64,000 nt of DNA from Halictus rubicundus (lineage: Eukaryota; Arthropoda; Insecta; Hymenoptera; Halictidae), in the NCBI RefSeq assembly GCF_050948215.1, contig NC_135157.1, forward strand, positions 6,572,001 to 6,636,000, in the 5' to 3' direction. Within the stretch, counting starts at the first letter, position 1. Each line of letters opens with the position of its first letter. A program made the translations under genes and the position numbers. Below the pieces are notes generated by a model. That model ran no database searches and was not told the DNA's origin. It worked only from the letters and a program-made list of their open reading frames with translations. Shown piece by piece: positions 41,401-55,200 of the stretch.

Positions 41401-44400
41401 TCTATCAATTTCATTGGCGCGATCTTCGTTACGCTGAATACGAGCGGCACAATTAACATTTCCGCTGAATATTCATATCCACGAAATAAGAAACCGCGGA
41501 AGCCCAAGCTTTTTCCTGCGGACAGAACGAATGCCATGCAATTTGGGTTATTTAAACGTTTGTCTCATCAGCTCCGCGCTCGATGTTGACGGAAAAAACA
41601 GAACACGGCTCGCGGAAAACGGAGAGCGCACGATTCAATTAAAACCTTATTTCCAAAACTCTAATTAACCGAATGAGAAAGTTTCTCCGTTATTTTTCTA
41701 CGTGGACAATGCCGCCGGAGCACCCGGAATCATGCGCCGGATAACCGCAAAATTTTCACCGTTGCGAATTGTTCCCTTGTTAATGCTAAACTCGGTTTCA
41801 TGAAATGACCGAGCTTTTTATCGTAACGAACCAAATACGGACGAAAGTAACGTAAATATTATACACAAATACCCGCGGAAACCTTGCATTATTGATTCTG
41901 AATCGGAGAATCGAACATTGTCCCGCCGGTTCTCGCGTAGAATGTTTAATTATTTGGGAATATTTTTGCAACAAATATCGTTAGTGATATCGAAGATATG
42001 TATGTAGAGCAGAATTTACATACTTTGCTAAAGAGCCAAATTTAAAATCAGCAAGGTGTTTTTAATATTTATGAGTGCATATATTGTAATCATTTTTATC
42101 CAGTTTCACTATCCAGTTTTTTACGTGAATTGCATTCGAGATAATATTTAGACTCTGAGTTTAAATTATTTTGTTGTTAGTAAGTCGTTCGAATTTTTTT
42201 TATCTCATATAAAATGGTTCAAAGAGAGCTTTCACACGAGTATACTACATTGTTGTGAACTTGTTTCTTTTCAGAGTCTTTAAGATCATCTTCAGTTTTA
42301 TACTTCTTACTTTCCTATGCAAAGATAATTTGTTATAATTAGACTACAGATTTTATGCATTTGTGACAATAAAATGAGCAGGTGTAATTTAAAACAGTAC
42401 AGAATTTTAAAATTCTGGTATATTATTTTCTACCTATTAAACACGTTAAGAAAGAAAAGAAATGTCTATTTCGCTCGAGTTTGTTGTAATTCAGGTAGAA
42501 AATTTGTATTTTACATAAACATCCGCAGCATAGTTCTGATACTTGTCGAATTCTTTACAACGTTACGGACGCGATGCCTAAGAACAAATGTACACCGCGA
42601 AACCAGAAAATTGTATTGCGCTAAGAGAAGTTAAAATTACAAAGTACTGCCGTAATTTCATTGATCGAGTTACTAGTACGTCTGTAAAAAAATCAGTCTC
42701 GAAACTTTTCCCGGGTGAGTTACAGAGGTATTCGAAAAATGCGAGCTCCGAATAGACGCGGAAAACGTTCGCTTCGCGCGAAGATCCGCAGTCTATCGAT
42801 CACCGTGGCTGAACCTGTAGATCGGGAATAGAAGAACCGCATCTTTGTCCTCGAGGGTGTGAAGACGGTGTAAGTGGTGGAAAAGGACACGAGGAAATGG
42901 AGCAAACTCCGATCACGATAGGGGCGCGATAAGTCATCCTCGCGACGGGAGACTTGTTGCGTGAGCAGACGCCGAGGAACCCGTGGAAACGCCATGGATC
43001 CGATCGTGTTTTGCTTTTTATTTATGAGGGTGCGTGAGCCGCGGCACTCGGAACACACCGACATTTACAGGAACCGACGATAAACCGGGAGAGTACATTA
43101 ACAGAAACGATCGGCTCACGTGATAAATCGTGCACGCCTTTTCGAAACGCAACGGGGAGAGCGCCGTTTCGAAATCTACTCGGTCACGAGCGCTCGAAAC
43201 TTGTGGGAACCATTCGAACATGAACACTGCCATTTTGCCTCGCGAGTTTCCAGTTTCCAGGCGTCACAGACGCTTAACAAGTGCGCGCGTTTGTTACCGC
43301 TTACTCGTTGATCCTGAAACTTCGGGATCATTTCAGTATTCGTTCAATGATGTTTCTGCGTGCATTTCAAATCACCATGGTTTAATAATTCCCTCAGATG
43401 ATACAAATAATTGTTGAAATGATCGATTATAGAACTATCGAATTAATAATAATATTTCGTAATTATTGAGAGTACCCTTCTGGGAAATTAATAATACTAT
43501 TGGATCGACCGAAATGTAATTTTTTGAAATTCCCTTCGAAATTGTGCAAATATTTTTGTAACCCCAAAAATCTCTATTACAGTGGCTTTTTCACCCGACC
43601 CTGCAATGGTCTCCTGGGGTCTCTCACGACCCCAGTAAAATACACTGATTTTCGTATAAGACAATTGTAAACTTGAAATTCCTTTCACTTCTTTTGAACA
43701 TTTCAGTTTTATAATCTTGATTTATACACCTGGAAATATTCTAACAAATGTTCATCGAAATTTTTAAGAAGATCTCAGTGTGGTACTCGTTAGTTTGAGA
43801 GAACGGTATACCATTTGAGGGTTGACATAGTTTCAGAAATTGTAAAATCCTTAACACGTTAACTGCCACGTCAGTCACGTATGACTGACAGTGATTTTTC
43901 ACTAGGTTTAGAAATTCATTTTTATTGTGACATATCCAGATAAACCGAATTTGATTAGGATCTTTAGAATTCAGAAGACAGCATCCCCCATAAATCACTT
44001 AAAATTTCTAGTTTCGGTTTCATTAATAATTGATGAAAGTATGTTTAGAAAAAGAAACCGATAGATAAAACCGTTTCTTTCGGTCCGTGGTTGCAACGGC
44101 TATGGTCCCAGCTCTCGTCCATCGCTGGTGACACTGTACTCAGGGTTGAAGCAGCTTTCGTTGAACACGAAGAGCAGCGGCTCTTTAATGGTTCGGGGAC
44201 ACGGTGGCAACGGAATCGAGTCTATTCTGCGAGTTGTGCAAAAAGTAGCATAAGTCGTCTCGATACCGAGCGATTCAAAGTGCATCGGGAGGCCGGCGTC
44301 CAGCCGAAATGGTTGGACATAAAATTCATAGCGTAGGTCTGGCACCGAATGTCCCGGTTTCTTCCGAAAGCCGGGGTACACGGTCCCCCGCAGCACGGCG

Positions 44401-46225
44401 TGTTGTTTATAGAGGAAACCCCACGGCGGTGAAACGTCCAGATATACCGGCGAAGACGATCGTTCTCGCGGCTATCAAGCTAGACATCAGAAAAAGGCCA
44501 GTTCGATTCCACGAATGGAATAGATTTGCATACAATGACCGGTCAGATAGGGTATCGAGAGAAAGAGAGAGAGAGAGAGAGGGAGAAAGAGAGTTCGGCC
44601 GCGCTTCGTGGCGACGACGCGCGGAAGAACCCGAAGAGAGAACCCTAGGAGATCCTGAAGTGAGAGAGAGAGGGTTGTCAGAGCGAGGGGGAGGAACGAC
44701 GAGGAGAATCCGGCGAAGCAGATGACAAAGCTTCCATCCGGCGAAAATCGACGACGTCCATCGGATATCGTAGCAGTTCAGCCTTTTGTGAGCGAGAAAC
44801 TCCGCGCCGAGGAAGGACGAGAGCGAAGTTCCATCGCATCGGCGCGAATGAGTTATCTGATGTTCGCTGAAAAGGGGCCGGAAGCGTACGGAAAGATGAT
44901 TCGGTCCCGAAGACTTTTAAGCCCTCGCAGTTTGTAACTAATTCCGGGGATATCGCGTGCCCGGCCCGTTTCCTTCCGAACGATGGAGCTCGTTTGTTCC
45001 GGTAATGGGTTTCGTTTCTTTTATCTTTTAAGCCAGCCGTATTATGCATACTCCGGCGATGTTACGCGAGCCGTGTTGCATTGTAATCCTTTCATTTTTT
45101 TGCGTGCGCGAACTCGAGAGGAATTAAAAAGAGATGTTCGGTGGAAATGTCCGACTGTCACGGTGACACTTCTTAAAATATCACAATTATGTGTAGCGTA
45201 TTTTGTGAAGACAATTTACTAGATTTTATTCAACGATAGATCTAGGGACCATTGTGCGTTACTAGTGGATTTTGTGCGAGAAAGTTAGTAAAAGTTTTTT
45301 GTTATAAAAAAGTTACTGGATATAATTTAAAACAGTTCAAACATCGGAGAAATTAAAGACCACTGTCCTGGTATTTTTCATGTATCGCGACTCTTAAGGG
45401 TGGAAATACATTTCCATTTATTCTCTGCTTCTCACAATGGATGCAGTAAATTTTTATTTTCTATTCCAGGCTAAAATTATTCGACCAAATAAACCAAGCG
45501 TCTACTATTACAATTATTTACACTTTCACTAGAGGAAATACCAATTTAGTTTTTTCTATAACATAGCTTCCACACGGTTGTTATGATAAATGCATAAAAT
45601 CCGCAGTTTGATGTATTAAACTATCACAATAATGCAATGCAATAATAAAAAAAAAAGTAAAAACGACGGTAGGCAAGTAAGCAGAGGCTTCAGTCTTCTC
45701 GAGATTGCAATAGGACGCGGAACGTCTCATAACCGCGTTTATGACATGAACTTCGAAGTTCGCATGAATTTTTATACCCGGTCCTGCGGCGGAGCAACAC
45801 GGCACTGCCGACGATACGGATTTCAGGTGTCGCAGGCCGTAAGGTTTTATCTCGGGAATAAAATAATCGAACGACATCGCGGCAAATGAATTCGCGACTG
45901 CCACGGTGAATCTTAATCGAGGTTCCGCGCTATCTTCGTTCTACCGTTATTCTCTAACAATCGTTTCACTTTCCAATGGGTCCACCTTTGCCGGATGGCG
46001 GAACAAATCTTGCGTAAAATCACGTCCCGTGTAACCGAGCGTTCTCTACGGCTGTAAAATGTTTATCGCGCCGCGCGGAGGAAGAACGAGACGAAGGAAG
46101 TGGCGGTGGCACGATCGGGCCGTTGTAACAACGGGACGGAATGCAAATTGCTCGAGCGATACAGCCCCTGTGTCTATACAGTACGCGTTCCGTATGTCTC
46201 TCTGTGTGCGGATATTGTATATGTT

Positions 46226-46264
<39 letters not shown>

Positions 46265-49200
46265 ACTTTTCCTTCTCGCTGGCTTCCGGCAGTAAAAATT
46301 TGACGGCGACGAGACGCTTTCCGACGCTGGTCGTCGTTCCGTATTCCGGGATCCCTTCAGCCTCCGCCACGTACACCTTCGCAAAGCGAAATTTGTTCAC
46401 ATTATACCGGAATCATTTTATACGTTGTCCAGGCGAATGAAGAAAAATCCGCGACCGAACAACGGGCTTTGGCACCGGTGCGTTTATTACGGTATAAAAG
46501 TCGAGGCACCAAGCCGCTCGTTATTACTCGTAAATTCGTCTAACGAGAATGGATGATCTCTGAATTCGATTACTCGTCGCTCGTGAATTTATCGCGCAAC
46601 TTTCAACCTCCGGCTGTTTAAAGTCCCAGCCGGACCGGAAGCAGAGGGCACGATTAATACTCGCACTGGGTCGTCGTCGAAACGACACTGACCTCTATTT
46701 CCGGGTCTTTTGAGATTCACGTGTTCTGGATTCAGGAATCGTCTTATATCTCTGCGGTGAGACTGTTTGGTTACTGTAATTGTATTCGATTAAGTTTCTC
46801 TGAGGGGTACCAGTGACGTTGCATGGTGTGCATGATTGGAGTAGGAGACTGTTAATTGTTTAACTGATTCTCTTGAACTTTATCTTCAATTCAACCCCTC
46901 GGACGTTCGAATATTTTCTACAGGAATGCAATCTAAAATTGACTCGAAGAATACCCTAAAAATCGAGCCCATTTTGAGCTTACCTATGGTCGGATTCTTT
47001 CGATTTTTCGACATGATCTTGCGATTCTTTTTAAACCTAAATTCTACTATCATAAAATGCTATCAATTTACCATCAATTCAAGCCCTTGGACGTTCGAAT
47101 ATTTTCTACAGGAATGCAATCTAAAATTGACTCGAAGAATACCCTAAAAATCGAGCCCATTTTGAGCTTACCTATGGTCGGATTCTTTCGATTTTTCGAC
47201 ATGATCTTGCGATTCTTTTTAAACCTAAATTCTACTATCATAAAATGCTATCAATTTACCATCAATTCAAGCCCTTGGACGTTCGAATATTTTCTACAGG
47301 AATGCAATCTAAAATTGACTCGAAGAATACCCTAAAAATCGAGCCCATTTTGAGCTTACCTATGGTCGGATTCTTTCGATTTTTCGACATGATCTTGCGA
47401 TTCTTTTTAAACCTAAATTCTACTATCATAAAATGCTATCCTTTACCATCAATTCAAGCCCTTGGACGTTCGAATATTTTCTACAGGAATGCAATCTAAA
47501 ATTGACTCGAAGAATCCCCTACAAATCGAGCCCATTTTGAGCTTACTTATGGTCGGATTCTCGCGATTCTTTTTAAACCTAAATGCTACTATCATAAAGT
47601 GCTATCCTTTACCTTCAATTCAAGCCCTCAGACATTCGAATATTTCTACGGGGATACAATCTAATATTGACTTGAAGAATCCCCTAAAACTCGAACTAAC
47701 CTTATTTACGGTTTGATTCTTTCGATTTTTCGACACTGTCTTGCGATTCATTTTAAAGTATGGAATTATGAACGGACAAAATTTGTTAAAATAATATTCT
47801 AGGATCTATTCTGCCTTGTTATCCCAGGATCAGTTGCAATGGTTACAAATTTTCCGTCGTTTTGTACAATTCTTTGTTTACCATCTACGTCTCGAAACCA
47901 CCAATTTCTTTGTGGGAATCTTTAGCACAAACCCAATATTTTTGAGAAACGATGAAAAGTAACTTTGTTCGGCTTCGTCTGCAAAACTGCAAGTAAGCAG
48001 AGGGGCTTCTGCAGCCCGGTGATTATTGTGCGAGCGTGTAACGCGAAATTAGGGCCGCATAGTATGTTCGTGCGTTGTATGTGCAGGCGCAACGCTTACG
48101 GCAGGTTGCAATTGTATCGGAGATTGACGGGGAAGTCGCGAATTGCATGCAGACTTGCGAATGCAGCCCTCGGGGCTGACTAGGCCGAATCGGGGGCAAG
48201 GCGCCTCTCTCGGCCAATCATTAACGACGTGCCAGCACCCGTACAGGAAACAAAAGGGAATTATTAGCCGCTCTAACGCGCACTAAACTGATTATCCTCG
48301 ACGAGGGTAGACGAGGCGCTATTGTGACGGGGAAGAATAACAGAGCAGACACTTCGTTAATCGACGTATTGTTGTCGCGTGTCCGGTGGCGAGTTGCTCG
48401 CGTATGGCCAACAAACGGATTGATTTCTCTGTCGTCGTTTAACAAACGGCGAAGGCGAGCCCCGGCCAGCTGCGCCGCGCGCGCGGATTAACGTTTGCGA
48501 GTTGAATCGGCGCCGCGCCGCGCCGCGCCGCGCCGGTGATGACTTTCCATCCCGTTTACGCGATCCCTGCAGTTCGTTGTAACATCGGTTGTGTGTAATT
48601 CAACCCTCTGCGGCTCGATGACATTACAGTCTCCTGATGCACTGCGTCACCGTGGTAAAGTGACACTTCAGAAGCCGGGAGTGTATTATGATAATACTGC
48701 GGAAATTGCGCGGAGCGAATGCTTTGACGTCGCGAAACCGTGATGATGCGGTTTGGAAGTTGCTGGCGAACGGTAGTGCTCGATTTTCGAATGTAACGCG
48801 ATATAAGGCCGGGAACGAGCGCCTTGCCGCCGAAATAATTACCGATACTAGTTACCTAGTCGTAAATAGTTGTTTGACCGAGTTGTTTCTAGCACTGAAA
48901 CACGCAAAAGTTAACTTCGAAAGTGTCATTTCATGCCGTTCGTATGCTTCTGTCATTTTCATAACGTACTCTGCTACCAAGTAATTCAATTGGTATATCA
49001 CCAGTACTCTATTGCGTATAATAATGGAACGAGTCTTTTATCTCTACATTTTATTCTTTATCTTACTCTCCGGAATTTTTTAAAACACCTGTTAAACGTC
49101 ACCTAAGCCTCGACACAGGAGTGCAAAGGGTTAAGAGTAGGCTTTACATTTTATCGAGGTACCTGGATAAAATGATTGTTAAAGTACTATTTGAACAAAT

Positions 49201-52200
49201 AGAATGAAAGACTCATTCGACTGTTACATGCAACAGAGTATTCAAATTGCATATTATGTTCCCTGTTTTATTTTGCTGTGTTTATTACTTGCGCAACGGA
49301 CGTCGATGTAACGAACCTGAATTGACGCAAGCTCAATAAAAATGTCTGAATCGTTCTCGCGAAGTTATGCCACGAAGATCAGAGGATAACAGGCGAATAG
49401 AGAGCGCGTAACCATCGGTTCACGCGATGCAAGGTGTACCAGGTGGTGAATTATCGCGAAATAAATTATCAGAGTGGCCGTGACGAACGCAGAGAGCGGA
49501 GCGTTCCGCGGGCGTGTCTAATTCCAAATAGATATGCGTCGAACTCTAATAACAATGTCGTTACCGTTCCGAAAGCCCCTTCGGCAAGTTTCGAGAGCAT
49601 GCGGAGGCGATGCCGTGGGAAGAGCGGGACGCTCGTCTGCTCCAGACGTCTCTTCAGGGCCGACAGTACCTCCTGTTGAGTCGGCGACTGGAACAGAAAA
49701 GAACAATGCATCGCTCGTGGTATCCGCCGATAATCAACGATCTATGATCACGCTAACCGCGCCACGAGCATAGGGGGGGTGTATGTGCAGGGGGTTGGCG
49801 TGGCCCAGTCATCGGATGAATTATTCCGTCGATCTACGGACCCGTAAATCCTCGCTTGATCTATTACACGATCCCGTCAGACTTACAATAATTTAAGTGT
49901 CGAAATTGCTGCTATAAATTCCGACCGATCTCTTCTTGCGGAAAGTCTGCGACGGGATCGCGGGACGAGTATACTCGTCTCGTTGAGGCTGGCGGGGATT
50001 TAAACTGACGTGAATTTAACACTAAACCTACCAAGCACAAAACATATAAAACTGAAACGTCTTATAGAAGCGAGAAGATTGTATTTACTTAAACTTTGTA
50101 CGATTTTTATTATAATATGTGCTTAAATAAAGAAGTCAATTCAGTAATTTCCCATGAAAACGGTTTTATAATTTCAATAATTGTGAAATAGAAATGCGGT
50201 CTTTTTGAGCGTGGTGGGTTTAGTGATAAAACTATATGTCTGATGATAAAACAGTTTATACATATTTAGCAACAGTAAGTTTTAGGACAAATATACTGTA
50301 GTACTTTTATACTCAGAATACACCAATCCATCGAAATCGAGCATAAAAAATTGCACATTCCATTTGAAAAAACAAAGGTGACCTCTATATCTTCTCCACG
50401 CCTCCACTTGCAAGACTATCATTTATGCCATATTATGTAGTTTTTCTCAAACCCTACAACTTCTGTAACATTTTCTCGTATTGTTTGAAATAACCAAGAT
50501 ATTCTTTCAGATCAATTTTAATATTTCTGTTGGATACAACGCAGTTCGAACTATTTTTCATTTTATAGAGTTTAGCGCAAGCTTAGCGCAAGTTTAGCAT
50601 CGGTTAAGCGTCCGAGCGGCTCGTATAAAGATCGCAAGGTAGTTCGTGTAATCCGAGGCGCAACGTTAACGCCTTTGAAGGCGTCGGTATTTGTTTCGAG
50701 TGATTTCGATCCGGGCGGAACGATCCTCGTTCGTCGTTCGTGGAACGATTCCCGACGACGCCGATTGTTCCCGTAATGTTCGTTGTTACCGGACACGGTG
50801 GCACAAAAATGGAGACCGTGATCGCGACGAGGGGCCACCGAAAGGACCAATCGTACGTGACGGGTATAACTTTCGACGTCGGCCCATTGTAAAGCAACAT
50901 CGATAGCCCCGCCGCGCGCGCGTTCTCGGAGCGCACACCCGTTACGGTCTAATGACGGATCACGCGGGGACAATGATTGGCGTAGCTAGGATGCGTCAAG
51001 GCCAGGCCCGACAAGTCCGCCCGAAATGTTTTGACTGTTTCGAGTGGTGCTGTCGGGTGTCAATCACCCGCAGACGTCCCGACGCAGACCACCACTTTCG
51101 GAGCATTGTGCTCGAATCAATTCAGCTGCACGCCCGCGGGTATCGCGTGACCGATTTCGGGCTATTCTCGTTCGGATGGTGCTCTTCCTTACCGGGAGGG
51201 GTCATCCTCATAAGTCACCGGACACTCGAGTCGTCTAAATAAAATCCTCCGTGGACCACCTAACGTGACCACGTTAAATATTTTGGGCATCAGGGGACCG
51301 ATCAAAATTCTTCTCTGGATAATACGATTTCGAAGGAACCTCAAGATGACGACATTCGGTGTTTTGTATGCTCTTGTTTTAATCCTATTTTCCCTTATGG
51401 TGTTCGTCACAGTTATCGTAATTAGAACTGCTTTGTTGTCGATAATGTTCTATAGCACTTAAGTCATCCGAAGAAAATGTAGAGTGGGCCCCTCAACACC
51501 TTAAGTAATAAAAATCTGAAGATATATATATATATAATTTTGTATTGTCTATAAACTGTAATTCTTGCAACACGTTCAAACGTCCTCGATTCAGGTTGTA
51601 GCCCGCTTTAGTTATTCATTCCCATTCCTATTTAATATGATGCATTTACATTAAAATATAGCGGATGTGGTCCAAAGCGAATTGCATTTGTGCAATAAAT
51701 TATGTAATTACAATTATCTGGTAGAGTAGGTCTATGCAAATGCAGTGGGTAGTTGCATAGTTTTTGTCAGTAAAATTAGAAGAGCGGCAATGAGCGGTTA
51801 ATTAAACTATTAATATAATAATCGGCAAACTAAGTAGTGTCAGAACAAGCAACAATTATTGTTATCGACAATATTGAAATTAAAGTACACATTGAAATGA
51901 TCAAATTAATTTACTGGTGCATACACTGGCACGATTGTCGTGTAAAATTCCAATAAATGCATTGTTGTCATTATTACGAAGATTTAAGAACCAGTATCAA
52001 TCATAATTATTAATTGTACAAGAACACACATTTAAGGTGCAATGTAAGATCAGGTGTCAACACGTGTTTAGTCCCATTGGACATACAAAATGTACGCCTA
52101 ATTCGATTCGGAAACGTTCTCCTGTTTGTTTAATGACAATTTCTATTACTTGCATCAAGTTTTCTATTTTTATCACTTCCTCCTTTCTTCTCTGGGTCCG

Positions 52201-55200
52201 ATAACATAAATTTCCGGTGGTGTGGTTTAAAAACGCCAACGTAATCGAACACTTTCCCAGCATTGTGTCGAAGTCAATCCAGTTGCATACTGCGGAAATC
52301 GCGCGACCATTTCGAAACCTCTTCATCCGGGTGAATATGTAAGAGCCTCCCTGGCAAAGAGGAGATCGAGCCACCAGTCGAGTATCTATCGATTCTGGAT
52401 TTCTGAAGTAGAAGGCAGTCATTTTAGAATATTAGGCTTAGAGGAAGCAATTCGACGACGCTCTGAATAGCTCCTTGCCGGTTTGGAGAAGCTGCAAGAG
52501 TGAAAGGCACGGCTACTTAGCAGATCGATATCCTGGACACCACGTTATTCGGTTTAGAACCGGGGATCCATACGAAGAAGTTTCATTTCACTCTCCTTTT
52601 ACAGGCTCGTTCTCAATTTCTTCTTCTCCGAGAAGTCAATTCACAGAAGTTCTTCTCGAGCAGAACAATCTCGAGAAAATGTTCATCTTGACAGCTTGTT
52701 AAGCAACTGCACGAAATTACTATGGGAAATAGTAATTTTTTAGTGGAGATATTTTAATTATTGAATGAAAGAAATTGGTTCGAATAATATATCACAGAGT
52801 AATGAAATAAAATCCAAAATCTCAGCACGCTCAGCTATGGCCGCGTTCTGATTGGTCCGTGCTCTTCTTTAATAGCTTCTCGACGATGAGAAAATGTTAC
52901 TTCGAACGACCTCAGGAGTGACCTCTTTCAAGTACAACATTTTTGAGACAACTCTGTATAGCAATGCGGCACAATGAAGTGTTACTGATTGAATTGAGGA
53001 GAGTTTCTGAATGATAAAAAAAGACGAGTTAACTCGTCACCCCCAGTTAAAAGGTTCAAGATTCCAGCCTAGGGGTGGAAACCCGTTAACCCCGCGATGC
53101 CGGTATAATAGCTCGTACAAGTTGACCGTTCGATCGACGTTCGAAAGCGAAAGATTCGAATTTTCGTCCAGATTGGTCGAGCTTTCCTCCCCCGCAGCGG
53201 AAGTCGTTGATTTAAAGCTCGATGGCACCGCGCGAGCCGCTACGCGCTGGGAAATTCGCGCGACGGGGTCGTCGGTATTCTCGAAAAATACGTCGGGTCT
53301 CTGCGTGCACGCCACCGCGCCGGGAGGAGATAAATCACTGGGAGGCTACAAATTTGGCGCGGCGTATTTTTATTCCGGCAGATCGCGGCGCGGCGTCGCG
53401 ATTTTGGCGCAGGTTGCCGAATCGCGTAATATTCCTGCGATGTCGGCACGCGAGCCGACAGAGAGGGACACCCGGGGGATGAAACGGAAACAACCTGGCC
53501 ACCGGGCGAGAGGCAGGGAGGAGCGGGACGGCGGATAGGATTGCAAACGTGATTACACGATGCGCTTTCTCTCCGCAATTAACAGAGCGAACTGGCCCGG
53601 AAGGCACCGGACCGCGTAATGATGATACATTCCACGAGGGTTGCTCCGAGGGTATCCGCGAAAGGGTTCGACGCATATCCCGTTGACGGCGGTTCGTTTA
53701 TGTATCGGCGAATCGATCAATCGAATGATTCTGCAGATTGTGCGGAAGCGGTGCCGAACACGCGGGGATACTTTATTTGTTTGTCCGGCCGGTAACTTTT
53801 CGCGGCACTCATTATTGCGGACGCTGCGCGCGGCCGGCGTCATTATTTTGATACGCGGTGGCTCGCTCGGTTAGCCAGTGCCTTAATTATCCAGTCTGTG
53901 TTTATACTTTTGTAGACTAATTTAACACGCGTACACCCCCCCCCCCCGCCCCGCGAAAATCGCTGCGATCCTTCTGTGATTTTTTCGCCATTTTCGTTTT
54001 GTGCTTTAGTCCTCGTTTCGTTCCCCGTTTACCCAACTTCGTTTGTTGTACACACCGGCGCAAAATCAGTGTTCCGGGCAGATAAATGATTGTTAACCCT
54101 TTGCACTCGAAGCCTTTCCAACTCTGAAACGAAACATTTCTTCCTAGAATATTTTCCTTCCATATATATATTTTTTCATGTTATACATACGGGAATGGTG
54201 CAATTTACTCGTACAGTACTGAAATGTTTAGTAACTTATTACATACAAACAAATTTAATAATGTAAAAAATATTTCGAATAATACAGGAACTTTTAGTGG
54301 CGGCTTACAGTCGCCATTCGAGTGCTAAGGGTTAATTATTGCACTAAAATAAGATACTTTTAAACGAAAACTGCTGGGCTCGTTCACGAACAACGAAACG
54401 AAGCGACGAATTTATTCGGAATCAAGTTACGAATTAGACAGAATTGATTTCATTAAATATTGATTAATTGATTATATTGATTTAATTAAACGAACATCAA
54501 GTTGCATAATCGTACGGAAAAATACAATTTCGCAGCCTGCAGAACAGAAAATGGGCCAATTTTCCAACGTGGAGCATATGAATATTAAAGAAGTTGAAAT
54601 CGAAGATTTAATCCATATTACATATTTTATTCTGCAATTGTTGAAAGTTTAAAGACCTTACCATTGGAAGTGATTGAAAAATTTGTCTTATTCATGCACG
54701 TGTTATAATAAAAATCACTTTTCGTGCTCGATGAGTTAGCAGCGAATCATTTTAAATTCTTGATTGTACCGAATTTTAGTAGAATTTACTTAAACAATTA
54801 TACAATAAATATATTATGATATTAAAGGAGATATGCGTATGCAACCTCTCGAAATTTCGTCCACCGTTGATTTCCCCTTTGATGTAGTAGTATATATTAT
54901 TTTCAGTCAATCAATTAATCAAAACGCATTATACTCACAATTATTCAATCATTTCAAAGTACTACTAATCGAAGTAAATTTGTTGGTCACAACATAACAA
55001 GACCGGTAATTCAATTCTAAACTTATTTCAGGAAAGAATACAGCACAAATGAAACAGTTCCTGTAATCTAGGCAACTTCTTGGTTTCTGCAGAGCAATAA
55101 CCAGCAAGCTTATTACATCAACAAAATGCACAATAAATTGCGAGTTAAAGTTTACAGCTGGTCTTCACGATACGTCATTACCAAACAGCAGAAACTTCGC

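Larger units (their letters stand above)
39231..46266 (-). other. Ddr intron, 7.0 kb
   Basis: The intron holds AGACTGCGGAT-family elements (42339-42533, about 45235-45610), a poly-G tract (about 40027-40040), a GA microsatellite (44557-44593), a fragment of a TTAACAC-type MITE (about 43855-43905) and the TG/CA tract at its 5' end (46234-46260). No coding exon was supported. Confidence 0.75.
46377..49564 (-). other. Ddr intron, 3.2 kb
   Basis: The intron carries the 188-bp tandem array (46887-47760), a CGCGC-type simple repeat (48509-48535) and a remnant piggyBac-type MITE end (about 49108-49133). Confidence 0.75.

Noticed and set aside
44100..44396. 98-codon minus-strand frame in a Ddr intron, with an overlapping 138-codon plus-strand frame at 44309-44725
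   Set aside because: The predicted proteins resemble nothing I know. The second frame runs into a GA microsatellite. The Ddr frame is complete without them.
46926..47716. Series of 73-92-codon frames with near-identical proteins
   Set aside because: They are repeated readings of the 188-bp tandem unit, which is not a multiple of three. No gene family is implied.
53011..53538. 175-codon plus-strand open frame
   Set aside because: It lies in GC-rich intron DNA where both strands are open in several frames. It shows no domain, splice or homology signal I recognise.
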